From Mucilaginibacter auburnensis (GTDB taxonomy: Bacteria > Bacteroidota > Bacteroidia > Sphingobacteriales > Sphingobacteriaceae), in contig NZ_PGFJ01000002.1 of NCBI RefSeq assembly GCF_002797815.1, forward strand, positions 992,001 to 1,056,000: a stretch of 64,000 nucleotides of DNA, written 5' to 3'. Below, piece by piece: positions 25,555 to 34,397 of the stretch. The notes below the pieces were generated by a model. The model did not search any database and was not told the DNA's origin. It saw nothing but the letters and a program-made list of their open reading frames with translations. The stretch's first letter is position 1. The number at the start of each line of letters is the position of its first letter. The position numbers and the translations under genes are program-made.

Positions 25555-25660
25555 TATTCGTGCTCGCGTTGCAATTAGGAATAGACCCGAGGGTTAACCA
25601 TACCCCAAGGTTAAACAATTGTTGTGAGTTGGCCCTTGCCGCGAGGCAGGGGTTTTTTGT
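25555..25660 (+). ncRNA. Candidate structured small RNA with intrinsic terminator (6S-like?)
   Basis: A terminator-grade hairpin (CCCTTGCC, GCGA loop, GGCAGGGG, then T6) at 25633-25657 faces plus, yet no plus-strand gene precedes it. Upstream, CTCGCG and TGTGAG, then CAATT and AATTG, form an interrupted helix around a ~40-nt internal region that itself contains TTAACC/GGTTAA. A long irregular rod with an open middle plus a terminator resembles 6S RNA of Bacteroidetes, but I cannot confirm the family. The 5' end is approximate. Confidence 0.45.
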
Positions 25661-25689
25661 TTGTGCTTAATTATGCCTTAATTTGAGGC

Positions 25690-27342
25690 ATGAAAAAACA
25701 GGAAAAGCTGTTTTACCTGCTGTTTATCCTTCTTGCTTTTGCGGTTAACCTTAGCGGCATCACCAACGCTTTTTTTACCGATGACCCCGGTTTGTATGGA
25801 GCCATTGCCAAAAACATGCTTTACCGTAACGACTGGCTCTCCCTTTACAGTTACGGGCAAGACTGGCTGGACAAACCCCATTTCCCGTTCTGGATGGCGG
25901 CAGTTAGTTTTAAAGTTTTTGGTATAAGTACATGGGCCTACCGCTTGCCTGCGCTGTTGTTTTTTGCTATGAGTTTGTGGTATACTTACTTGTTAGGCAA
26001 AAAATTTTATACACAGGAGATAGCTTTCATAGCCGTGCTCATTGTGTTTGCATCACAGTATGTGATAATGAGCAATACCGATGTTCGCGCCGAGCCCTAC
26101 CTGATGGGTTTGATCACCGGCGCCATCTACCACATTACCGGCCTCTACGATAGATTTAGTGTAAAAGACCTGTTGCTGGCCGCCCTGTTAACCGCCTGCG
26201 CCATCATGACCAAAGGAATTTTTGTGTTGGTGGTAATTTATGGCAGTTTGTTAGGGCAACTTATTTTCACCGGCAATTTCCGTCAGGTATTTTCTTTTAA
26301 GTGGATAGGATTATTTATCCTCACCCTATTACTAACCGCGCCTGAGGTGTATGCACTGTATGTACAGTTTGATCTCCATCCTGAAAAAACGGTATTTGGT
26401 AGACAGGACGTATCAGGCATTAAATGGTTTTTGTGGGATAGCCAGTTTGGGCGCTTTGTGAACAGCGGACCTATCAGTCAGCAAAAATCGGGCGATGTGT
26501 TTTTTTATATGCATACCTTGCTTTGGGCCTTTGCTCCATGGTGCCTGCTGTTTTATTACGCTTTGTATAAGCGGATACGCGGCATGATCAAAAAAGAAAA
26601 ACAACCAGAGTTCTATACTATTGTTGGCAGCTTGTTATTGTTATTACTGTTTTCCCTTTCGCGGTTCCAGTTACCGTTTTATACCAATATTTTGTTCCCG
26701 CTGTTTGCATTGATAACTGCTCCCTACTGCTTTGAACAGCTGGAAACATGGGGTAACCGCATACGCATTATATCGTGGTGGTTATACATAGCTGCGTTTA
26801 CTTTGGGCGTGTTCCTGATCAACTTTTTGCTTCAACCCGACACCTATGGATGGTTGGCAGTTGGATGCATTTGGTTTTTCGGGCTGATCAACATTACCAG
26901 TAGCCTGGTTAAACACAGGGTTAAGGTCACGTTTTTTATCGCGATAGCGGCTTCGCTATTTGCTAACTTTTACCTGGCTACCTATCTCTACCCGCTGTTG
27001 GGTAACTATAACGGACAAATAGCCGCCGCGCAATACCTTAATCAGCCTCAATTTAAAGACTACAGCCCGTATTCTTTAAAACAAACCAACAACGTTTTTC
27101 AGTTTGAATGCAACCGGCCCGTTGGGTACATTCCATTAGAAGATTTTGGCAAAGCTGCCACATCGAAAAACATGGCATACTATGCTAACCAGCAATCGAT
27201 TGATTATTTGCGGGAACAAAACATACCGTTCAAAGTAATGGCCTCCTTCACCAATTATCCGCAGGAACGCATATTGCCGGCCTTTATTAATAAAGACAAA
27301 CGGGAAACAACTTTAGATAAAGTATATCTGATAACTAAATAA
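25690..27342 (+). CDS. GT39/ArnT-type polyprenyl-phosphate-sugar glycosyltransferase
   Basis: A 550-residue integral membrane protein with about 11-12 helices. The first periplasmic loop carries the acidic pair in FFTDDPGLYGAIAKNM, the usual catalytic region of GT-C (PMT/ArnT) enzymes. KPHFPFWMAA and TNTDVRAEP-type motifs (here SNTDVRAEPYLMG) follow. Such enzymes move a sugar from an undecaprenyl carrier to lipid A or protein in the periplasm. The acceptor here is unknown. Monocistronic. Confidence 0.87.
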   Translation: MKKQEKLFYLLFILLAFAVNLSGITNAFFTDDPGLYGAIAKNMLYRNDWLSLYSYGQDWLDKPHFPFWMAAVSFKVFGISTWAYRLPALLFFAMSLWYTYLLGKKFYTQEIAFIAVLIVFASQYVIMSNTDVRAEPYLMGLITGAIYHITGLYDRFSVKDLLLAALLTACAIMTKGIFVLVVIYGSLLGQLIFTGNFRQVFSFKWIGLFILTLLLTAPEVYALYVQFDLHPEKTVFGRQDVSGIKWFLWDSQFGRFVNSGPISQQKSGDVFFYMHTLLWAFAPWCLLFYYALYKRIRGMIKKEKQPEFYTIVGSLLLLLLFSLSRFQLPFYTNILFPLFALITAPYCFEQLETWGNRIRIISWWLYIAAFTLGVFLINFLLQPDTYGWLAVGCIWFFGLINITSSLVKHRVKVTFFIAIAASLFANFYLATYLYPLLGNYNGQIAAAQYLNQPQFKDYSPYSLKQTNNVFQFECNRPVGYIPLEDFGKAATSKNMAYYANQQSIDYLREQNIPFKVMASFTNYPQERILPAFINKDKRETTLDKVYLITK

Positions 27343-27350
27343 GCGGTTTA

Positions 27351-28508
27351 CTATTTATCATCCTCTATGCGGTAAACCAGCAACACTATCATTAATCCCA
27401 AAACAGAAATTAGTCCGAATGATGCCCGCAGGTTAATAGCTTCGGCAATAAAACCTACTAAAGGCGGTACCAGCAAAAATCCCAGGTAACCAACTGAAGA
27501 AATTGATGCGAGCGCGGCGCCACCGCTCATGGTTTTTGAGCGACCGGCCAACTGAAAGATCATAGGTACAATGCATGATACACCAAAGCCTACCATTACA
27601 AAACCCAGGGCCGCAAGTAACTGATAAGGGAAAATAACCGACAGCATTAATCCTACAAAAATAAATAACCCGCTGCCGCGTAGCATGTTCTTAATTCCAA
27701 AACGGTTTACTATGGCATCGCCTATAAACCTGCCTATGGTCATGGCTATCATGTAAACCACAAAGCCTTCGGTAGCATTGCCTTTGGCTACCTGTATTAC
27801 TTTTTCAAAGTAAATACCGCTCCAATCGTACATGGTATTCTCGCAAGCCATGCAGCAAAAGCAGATCAACGAAAAAACGATCAGTGACTTTTCAGGCAGT
27901 GTGAATATCTTTTTCTTAGGCTGAGGTACGGGCGGCTGGTAAATGGTACCTGATATAAAACCGAAGGAACAGATAATCAAAAATATACTCATCAGCAATA
28001 AATGCTGCGCGGTGCTTACACCGTAATGCACGGCAAAATAACCTAAAGCCGCCCCCGCGAAACCTGCCAGGCTCCAAATGCCATGAAAGTTGGCCATGAT
28101 GGATCGGTCGTATAGTGTTTGTACGGCCACTGCCTGCGCGTTGGTTGATATGTTGAACAGGTTGCGTGATGCACCCAGCAAAAACAGCACAGGTATCAAC
28201 TGCCATCCTGAGGTACAAAAACCAAGTATGCCTAAAATTACAGCGAATAAAGTTGCCCCGATCAGCATTACGGTGCGGCTGCTGTATTTGCTTAATAATT
28301 GCCCGGTGAGCGGTATGGTTACCAATAAGCCAATAGGCATGGCAAATAATATTCCGCCCAGTTCGGCCTCATTTAAATTAAGCTGCTTTTGAATGTTGGG
28401 GATGCGCGAGGCCCAGGTAGCATAACCAATCCCCGACAGGAAAAAGAAAACCGCATTAGCTAAACGTAATTGCCGGGGTGTTTTATGGTGAGTGGGGGTT
28501 TTTAGCAC
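27351..28508 (-). CDS. MFS transporter
   Basis: A 385-residue major facilitator superfamily protein with about 12 helices and the YnfM/FucP-like N-terminal motif GIGYATWASRIPNIQKQLN. The motif-A region appears as LSKYSSRTVMLIG after helix 2. Closely related proteins are annotated only as general sugar or drug transporters; the substrate cannot be read from sequence. It converges with the GT39 gene (8-base gap). Confidence 0.88.
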   Translation of the reverse strand: MLKTPTHHKTPRQLRLANAVFFFLSGIGYATWASRIPNIQKQLNLNEAELGGILFAMPIGLLVTIPLTGQLLSKYSSRTVMLIGATLFAVILGILGFCTSGWQLIPVLFLLGASRNLFNISTNAQAVAVQTLYDRSIMANFHGIWSLAGFAGAALGYFAVHYGVSTAQHLLLMSIFLIICSFGFISGTIYQPPVPQPKKKIFTLPEKSLIVFSLICFCCMACENTMYDWSGIYFEKVIQVAKGNATEGFVVYMIAMTIGRFIGDAIVNRFGIKNMLRGSGLFIFVGLMLSVIFPYQLLAALGFVMVGFGVSCIVPMIFQLAGRSKTMSGGAALASISSVGYLGFLLVPPLVGFIAEAINLRASFGLISVLGLMIVLLVYRIEDDK

Positions 28509-28648
28509 AGTGGTGCAAAGGTAAGTAATACGCCTTGAATGATTGGAACGTTAACCACCGATTCTCCATCTGCCAATTTAAGATCAAACTACCTTTACTT
28601 ACTGTTCACAAATTTAAATTTTATAACTTTTATGTAAAATTTTATAAT

Positions 28649-28656
28649 TATTTTTG
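28649..28656 (+). promoter_or_regulatory. -7 box of the sphingolipid desaturase-like gene
   Basis: TATTTTTG fits TAnnTTTG, with TTTT at 28628-28631 in place of a -33 TTTG. This predicts a leader of about 50 nt before the ATG at 28713. Confidence 0.4.
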
Positions 28657-28712
28657 AAAAATAGAGTTTTAAGGAACTAACCGATTTAAACTAAAGAATA
28701 CTAACTGATAAA

Positions 28713-29726
28713 ATGGCTAAAAGAACCGATTTCTATTACTCGGAAGCGTCCGAACCACACCGTATACGTACCAAAAAAATATTAAAAGAATTTCCGGGAT
28801 TAAGAAACCTCATTGGCAAAAACCCAAACACTATTTGGGCAATAATTGGTTTGGTATCTTTTCAGTTAATTTTAGCCTGGCTATTGCGTGATCAATCATG
28901 GTGGTTGGTTTTTGGCGCCGCTTACTTATTGGGTGCATTTGCAGACCACGCCCTTTTTGTTATGATACACGAGTGCGCGCACCAATTAATATTTAAAGGT
29001 AAAAGCGCCAATCGCTGGGCGGGTATATTGGCCAACATGCCGCAGATCTTCCCGAGCTCTATCTCATTTGAGCGTTACCATATTAAACACCACTCTTTTC
29101 AGGGTGTACATGAGTTAGACGCCGACTTACCTAACAAATGGGAAGCTAAATTGATCAATAACTCATTTTTAGGTAAAGCTTTATGGTTACTGTTCTACCC
29201 GGTGTTCCAGGTTTTCCGTTTATCTCGCTTACGCGAAATTCAAACATTTGACATCTGGATAGTAACCAACCTGTTGGTACAGGTTGCCTTCACAGCCGCC
29301 ATTTATTACTTTATGGGATGGCATTCACTGGCGTTCCTGCTGTTAAGTTTCTCGTTCTCTGTAGGTTTACACCCGCTTGGCGCCCGTTGGATACAGGAAC
29401 ACTATTTAACGCACAGTGTTGAACAGGAAACTTACAGCTACTATGGTGGTTTAAACAAAGTGGCCTTTAACGTAGGCTTCCACAATGAGCATCATGATTT
29501 TCCTTCTATTCCGTGGAACAAGCTTCCGCAAATAAAAAGCACGGCTCCGGGATATTACGAAACCTTGTATTACCATAAATCATGGACCAAGCTGTTCTTC
29601 CGCTTTTTGTTTGATAAAGAAATATCACTGTTTAACCGCATACTGCGCAGAGAGCGTGGCAAAGTAGCGCTTACAGATGTTTCAAAACCCGACGTAGAAC
29701 TGGTACAGGTGCAGGCACAGGCTTAA
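28713..29726 (+). CDS. DEGS-like sphingolipid desaturase (fatty acid desaturase superfamily)
   Basis: 337 residues. The three histidine boxes of membrane di-iron desaturases are HECAH (86-90), HIKHH (123-127) and HNEHH (257-261), with hydrophobic stretches between. Overall it reads like eukaryotic dihydroceramide delta-4 desaturase (DEGS): an N-terminal YSEASEPHRIRTKKILKEFP block, AxMIHECAH context, SISFERYHIKHH, ETYSYYGGLN and FNVGFHNEHHDFPSIP all align by eye. Sphingobacteriaceae make sphingolipids, so a ceramide substrate fits. Substrate and regiospecificity are inferred. Confidence 0.85.
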   Translation: MAKRTDFYYSEASEPHRIRTKKILKEFPGLRNLIGKNPNTIWAIIGLVSFQLILAWLLRDQSWWLVFGAAYLLGAFADHALFVMIHECAHQLIFKGKSANRWAGILANMPQIFPSSISFERYHIKHHSFQGVHELDADLPNKWEAKLINNSFLGKALWLLFYPVFQVFRLSRLREIQTFDIWIVTNLLVQVAFTAAIYYFMGWHSLAFLLLSFSFSVGLHPLGARWIQEHYLTHSVEQETYSYYGGLNKVAFNVGFHNEHHDFPSIPWNKLPQIKSTAPGYYETLYYHKSWTKLFFRFLFDKEISLFNRILRRERGKVALTDVSKPDVELVQVQAQA

Positions 29727-29771
29727 CACAAGCGCTTTTTAAGTTATATTTGCTGTATGTTATTCCCCCGA

Positions 29772-30674
29772 ATGAGCAGAAGCAAAAGGCTTAAATACAT
29801 TGCTGCGGTAGTTATTCTGTTATTTATTGGCGCTTATGCAAGGCACAGGTATCTGGCAAATAAAATTACTGTAACAGGTAGATTGCAGGACAGAAGCATG
29901 TCTGAAGCATCGGGCATTGCGGCATCGGGCATCAATAATGAAATATTTTACGTACACAATGATAGCGGCGACACCAGCCGCTTTTTTGTTATAAACGATC
30001 ATGGTCAGCTCATCAATACCGTTTACTTTAAAGGAGATGGTTCACAGTACAGAGGTGTAAATGATTGTGAGGATATAGCCGTTGGCCCCGGCCCGGAAAC
30101 CGGCAAAAGCTATATTTATATTGGTGATATAGGCGATAACTTTTTTGTAAGACCTACAATCATTATCTATCGCATTCAGGAAAGCAAAAGCTTATTTGAT
30201 AGCAATAAAAAGCAGGTAAAGGCAACTCCTATTTATTTAAGATACCCGGATGGACCAAAGGATGCTGAGACATTAATGATAGATCCGCTGGAAAAGCTGT
30301 TATATATAGTAACTAAACGCGGCGATAGAGTTGGTGTATATACAGCATCACTCAACTTTACGCCCGGTGACACCACAACGCTAACTAAAAGGGCTACGCT
30401 CACCTTCGGCGGCATAAAGCCGCTTAAATGGATAACCGGAGGTGATATTTCGAAAGATGGCGAACACATTTTATTGAAAAGCTACCAGGAAGTTTATTAC
30501 TGGGACCGCAAAGAGGGCGAAAGCGTTTGGCAAAGCATGCAGCGTAAGCCTTATAAGCCACGTTATGAAGAGGAAAAACTGGGCGAAGGTATTGGCTTTA
30601 GTGCTGACGGCAAGGGCTATTATACCGTTGGCGAAGGCGTGTTTGCTCCTATTTATTATTATAAAACGCCTTAA
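29772..30674 (+). CDS. Membrane-anchored beta-propeller-like protein
   Basis: 300 residues from the ATG at 29772 (a start at 29757 is equally in frame). An N-terminal hydrophobic anchor (about 7-23) precedes an exported domain with repeated beta-strand patterns: FYVHNDSGDTSRFFVIN, DCEDIAVGPG, YIGDIGDN, DAETLMIDP and EGIGFSADGKGYYTV. These resemble NHL or SMP-30-like propeller blades with D/G-rich turns. Ligand and role are unknown. Confidence 0.7.
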   Translation: MSRSKRLKYIAAVVILLFIGAYARHRYLANKITVTGRLQDRSMSEASGIAASGINNEIFYVHNDSGDTSRFFVINDHGQLINTVYFKGDGSQYRGVNDCEDIAVGPGPETGKSYIYIGDIGDNFFVRPTIIIYRIQESKSLFDSNKKQVKATPIYLRYPDGPKDAETLMIDPLEKLLYIVTKRGDRVGVYTASLNFTPGDTTTLTKRATLTFGGIKPLKWITGGDISKDGEHILLKSYQEVYYWDRKEGESVWQSMQRKPYKPRYEEEKLGEGIGFSADGKGYYTVGEGVFAPIYYYKTP

Positions 30675-30733
30675 AATTTTAAAACTTCTGCCTATATTTA
30701 AGCCGACCGAAACAACCATTTATACTAAAAATC

Positions 30734-31087
30734 ATGAAAAAAACATTTACAATTGCAGCGCTACTGGTGTGTAGCTTTGCCGCTGCCTTCGCAGCATTTG
30801 CAGACCTTTCGGGGAAATGGAAAGGTATGATGAAATTTAACGACATGGAATTTCCGCTTAACTACACTTTTAAAGTGGATGGCGAGAAATTAACCGGAAC
30901 CATTGGCTCCGATCAGGGCGAATTCCCAATTGCTGATGGCAAGATCAAAGGAAGTGACTTCACCTTCACACTTGATTTTAACGGAGAGAAAATACCTAAC
31001 ACAGGTAAATATTATGGCGACTCAACCGTTATTACCTCTGAATTTCAGGGAATGAAAAACAAGATCAAGCTTACCCGCGCTCAATAA
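30734..31087 (+). CDS. Small periplasmic beta-barrel-like protein (copy 1)
   Basis: 117 residues with a signal peptide (about 1-22). The mature domain of about 94 residues starts DLSGKWKG and contains YTFKVDGEKLTGTIGSDQGE, a lipocalin/fatty-acid-binding-like strand pattern common in Bacteroidetes secreted proteins. It is a close paralog of the next gene (30-base gap), so a tandem duplication is evident. No ligand is known. Confidence 0.75.
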   Translation: MKKTFTIAALLVCSFAAAFAAFADLSGKWKGMMKFNDMEFPLNYTFKVDGEKLTGTIGSDQGEFPIADGKIKGSDFTFTLDFNGEKIPNTGKYYGDSTVITSEFQGMKNKIKLTRAQ

Positions 31088-31116
31088 CTTATTAATCACA
31101 TTTAAAAATTATTATC

Positions 31117-31470
31117 ATGAAAAAAAGATTATCAATTGCAGCTTTACTGGTATGCTGTTTTGCTGCTGCTTTCGCGGCATTTGCAGACCTGAACGGCAAA
31201 TGGAAAGGCACTTTAAAAATTGCCGATTTTGAATTACCGCTAACCTATACTTTTAAAGTTGATGGCGAAACTTTAACCGGTGCCTGCTCTACAGACCAGG
31301 GCGACTTGCCAATATTGAATGGTAAAATAAAAGGAAGCGATTTTACTTTCGCTTTAGACATTCAGGGTCAACAAATGCCACAAGTAGGCAAATTTTACGG
31401 CGACTCAACCGTTATAACCTCAGAATTTCAAGGACAAAAAACGCACGTTAAACTATTACGCGCTCAATAA
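31117..31470 (+). CDS. Small periplasmic beta-barrel-like protein (copy 2)
   Basis: 117 residues, equal in length to copy 1. The signal peptide differs at a few positions; the mature domain keeps DLNGKWKGTLKI, YTFKVDGETLTGAC and YGDSTVITSEFQGQ. The main differences are in surface positions (for example FNGEKIPN versus IQGQQMPQ), suggesting separate ligands or relaxed selection. Ends at an intrinsic terminator. Confidence 0.75.
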   Translation: MKKRLSIAALLVCCFAAAFAAFADLNGKWKGTLKIADFELPLTYTFKVDGETLTGACSTDQGDLPILNGKIKGSDFTFALDIQGQQMPQVGKFYGDSTVITSEFQGQKTHVKLLRAQ

Positions 31471-31480
31471 CCCAATTTAT

Positions 31481-31511
31481 AAAAAGGCTTGTTAATTAAA
31501 CAGGCCTTTTT
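31481..31511 (+). terminator. Intrinsic terminator of the tandem pair
   Basis: AAAAAGGCTTGTT pairs with AACAGGCCTTTTT (one G-T pair). Confidence 0.8.
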
Positions 31512-31550
31512 ATTTGGTTTTCCTCCTCTCCTACGCTACTTTTGTTGCGC

Positions 31551-31922
31551 ATGTTCACCAGACTTACTTCCATCGTTTTAATTATTGCGCTTTTATCAGC
31601 CAACTTTTCGCGCTTGTTTGTATTTGCCGGTTTTGAGCTCAACAAAAAATACATAGCCACAGAACTTTGCGAAAATTTAGATAAACCCTGGCTGCATTGC
31701 GATGGGCATTGTTACTTTATGAAAAAAGTAAAGCAGGCCCAGGAAAAAGAAAAAAGCGATGAACGCCAAACACAGAAAAGCCTTTTTCAGGAAGTGTTTG
31801 TAGCATCGGGCAACTCCATCAAATTTTATTCGCGAGTAATTAATATTATTTCCACACCTTACCATGCACCCAAGGCTACGCCTTTCCCGGGTGCTGTTTT
31901 TCGCCCTCCGCAGGTAGCATAA
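31551..31922 (+). CDS. Small secreted/membrane protein with CENL...CDGHC metal-type motif
   Basis: 123 residues from the ATG at 31551; a TTG at 31542 would add three. The N-terminal hydrophobic helix (about 5-25) is followed by CEN, CDGHC (three cysteines and two histidines within about 15 residues) and a charged KKVKQAQEKEKSDERQ segment. Its position directly upstream of a TonB receptor, PepSY protein and HMBD lipoprotein suggests a role in periplasmic metal handling. I do not recognise a named family. Confidence 0.65.
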   Translation: MFTRLTSIVLIIALLSANFSRLFVFAGFELNKKYIATELCENLDKPWLHCDGHCYFMKKVKQAQEKEKSDERQTQKSLFQEVFVASGNSIKFYSRVINIISTPYHAPKATPFPGAVFRPPQVA

Positions 31923-32008
31923 TCAATTTCTTATTGTATTGTATGTTGATGAGCGGATCGTTGTGCGCGGACGATAGGTTGGTCGGCATAAATACCCTTT
32001 AACTTATT

Positions 32009-34393
32009 ATGCACTATCAGGAGCGAAACACTCCTGCAATAATCATTCAGGTGAAAAAATATTCTATATTATTTCTGCTGAGCGTGCTGTATACTACAGT
32101 AACGTTAGGGCAGATAAAAGGCACTGTTACGGATGCCATAACTCACGAGGCACTCGCGGGTGCCGTTATATGCAAAGTTGATGGCAACACAACTTCAACC
32201 CTAACACAAACCAATGCGCGCGGCGAATTCAGCATACAACAAGCTTCAATAAAGGCCATTAAAGTAACTATGGTGGGCTATACGTCCGCAACTTTAACGG
32301 TAACCGATGGCGCCGAAGTAAACGTTGTGCTGGAACCATCGGTTACAGATTTACAAACTGTAATTGTATCAGCCAACCGCGAGGGGCAGTCGCGGCAAGA
32401 TGCGCCCATTGCCATCAGCAAGATCAATTCAACACAAATTAAAGATACCAAAGCAACTGCCCTGTACCAGCTGTTGAACAAAACACCGGGCGTATACATG
32501 GTGAATTTGGGCAACGAGCAGCACACCATGGCCATAAGGCAGCCTATTACCTACAACGCGCTGTACTTGTACATGGAAGATGGCCTGCCTATTCGCCCCA
32601 CGGGTATTTTCAACCATAACTCGCTTTATGAGATCAACATGTCGGGCGTAAAGGATATTGAGGTTATTAAAGGTCCGGCTTCATCACTGTATGGCAGCAA
32701 TGCCATTGGGGGCGCAATAAACTTTATAACGCAAAACCCGCCTGCCGGCTATGCAGGGAATGTATCTGTACAAGGCGATAACTACAATTACCGCCGCATT
32801 GATGCTGATGGAGGTTTTACCAAAGGCAAATTCGGCTTTTATGTGGGTGGCTACCAGGCACGTCAGCGTGATAGCTGGCAGGATTACACAGATTTTGACA
32901 AAACCTCTGTAAACCTGAAAATGACCTATGATGCCAGCGAAAAAACCAAACTAAGTTTTACAACGGCTTACAATTATCTGAATACCCAAACACCGGGCAG
33001 TTTAGATGCAACCCGTTTTTACAACCGCAGTTACAGCAGCAACCAGCGCTTTACTTATCGCAGGGTAAAGGCGTTACGTGCATCATTAAAACTGGAGCAT
33101 ATGTGGAACGAAAAAAGCAGCACGTTTATCACGCTGTTTACCCGCGCCAATTCAACAGCGCAATTACCCAGCTATTTCATTTCGGATGTGCGCGATAATA
33201 CCGGCGCTTACCTGAGCTCAAACGGACAGGTAAATGATCAACGCCTGCAAAGCTATGGTGTGTTGGCGCAGCACCGCATCAACATGGATTTTTTGAATTC
33301 GAGATTTATATTGGGTGGTTATTTGGATAACAGTCCGAGTTCGTTCTACTCGCAATATCTGGATATTCAAAAAGATGTAGCCCGTAACTACTATACCGGC
33401 TTTACTAATACAGGTAAATATATTGACGATTATAAGATCAAGCTGTTTAATACAGCGGCTTATGCACAATATGAAATGAACCCTGTTGAGCCGCTGCGTG
33501 TGGTGTTAGGTTTAAGGTATGACCACGTACATTACAACTTCAACAACAACTTAACCGCGGGTTCAAAATATAAACTGCATGAGGTGAATGACTTTAATAT
33601 TGTAGCGCCCAAAATTGGCCTCACCTACAACTTTGGTAACAACAAAGGCTTATATGCCAATTACAGCGTAGGTTTTCAGCCACCCGAAACCGGCGACCTG
33701 TACAGCGCCCGTCAGCAAACGCCGCTTAAGCAGGCTACCTTTAACAATTATGAGTTAGGCGGATGGTTTTCGGCCTTCAATAAAAAGCTTTACGTAGAAG
33801 TAAGCTTATATGATTTGGAAGGACGGAATGAAATTATCAGTCAGCTGTTGCCTAATAACACCACACAAAACCAAAACGCAGGAGCAACACGCCACAGAGG
33901 TATTGAGTATGCTGTAACTTACGCGCCTGTACGGTCATTAAGCTTCAGGTTTAGCGGCACCAACGCGCAGCATCAGTATTTAGATTACAGCGAGGTGAGC
34001 ACCAACTTTGCCACCGGTACAAGTACGGTATTAGTTTACAACGGTAACCGTATGGCCAACGCCCCTGCCTGGATAGCCAACAGCGAGCTGACTTATAAGC
34101 CCTTGTTTATTCCGGGTTTCCGTATTGCAGGCGAGTGGCAGCATATTGATAAATTCTTTACCAATCCGGCTAATACCAAAAGCTATGAAGGGTATGACAT
34201 CTTCAACCTGCGCTTAGGCTACGAAGCCAAACAAGCTGCGCTAAAAGGTTTTGGTATATGGTTCAATGTATTGAATGTAACCAATAAACTATATGCTACC
34301 ACTGTGGTGAGTAATCAGTATGGTGATACCTACACCGCAGCGCCGCCACGGGTTTACACATTAGGTTTAAGCTATTCGTTCTTAAAAAACTGA
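32009..34393 (+). CDS. TonB-dependent outer-membrane receptor
   Basis: 794 residues. Order: signal peptide (about 15-34), carboxypeptidase-like regulatory domain (about 36-110, GTVTDAITHEALAGAV), plug (about 125-235, with the VIKGPASSLYGSNAIGGAINF plug motif) and a C-terminal barrel ending in LGLSYSFLKN. The TonB-box-like region precedes the plug. The neighbours (small Cys/His protein, PepSY, HMBD) suggest a metal or metal-chelate substrate, perhaps copper or iron. SusD is absent, so it is not a polysaccharide system. Confidence 0.92.
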   Translation: MHYQERNTPAIIIQVKKYSILFLLSVLYTTVTLGQIKGTVTDAITHEALAGAVICKVDGNTTSTLTQTNARGEFSIQQASIKAIKVTMVGYTSATLTVTDGAEVNVVLEPSVTDLQTVIVSANREGQSRQDAPIAISKINSTQIKDTKATALYQLLNKTPGVYMVNLGNEQHTMAIRQPITYNALYLYMEDGLPIRPTGIFNHNSLYEINMSGVKDIEVIKGPASSLYGSNAIGGAINFITQNPPAGYAGNVSVQGDNYNYRRIDADGGFTKGKFGFYVGGYQARQRDSWQDYTDFDKTSVNLKMTYDASEKTKLSFTTAYNYLNTQTPGSLDATRFYNRSYSSNQRFTYRRVKALRASLKLEHMWNEKSSTFITLFTRANSTAQLPSYFISDVRDNTGAYLSSNGQVNDQRLQSYGVLAQHRINMDFLNSRFILGGYLDNSPSSFYSQYLDIQKDVARNYYTGFTNTGKYIDDYKIKLFNTAAYAQYEMNPVEPLRVVLGLRYDHVHYNFNNNLTAGSKYKLHEVNDFNIVAPKIGLTYNFGNNKGLYANYSVGFQPPETGDLYSARQQTPLKQATFNNYELGGWFSAFNKKLYVEVSLYDLEGRNEIISQLLPNNTTQNQNAGATRHRGIEYAVTYAPVRSLSFRFSGTNAQHQYLDYSEVSTNFATGTSTVLVYNGNRMANAPAWIANSELTYKPLFIPGFRIAGEWQHIDKFFTNPANTKSYEGYDIFNLRLGYEAKQAALKGFGIWFNVLNVTNKLYATTVVSNQYGDTYTAAPPRVYTLGLSYSFLKN

Positions 34394-34397
34394 TCAA

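Noticed and set aside
31923-32008. Riboswitch before the TonB receptor
   Set aside because: The 86-base gap is too short and shows no conserved pairing that I recognise (for example no cobalamin box).
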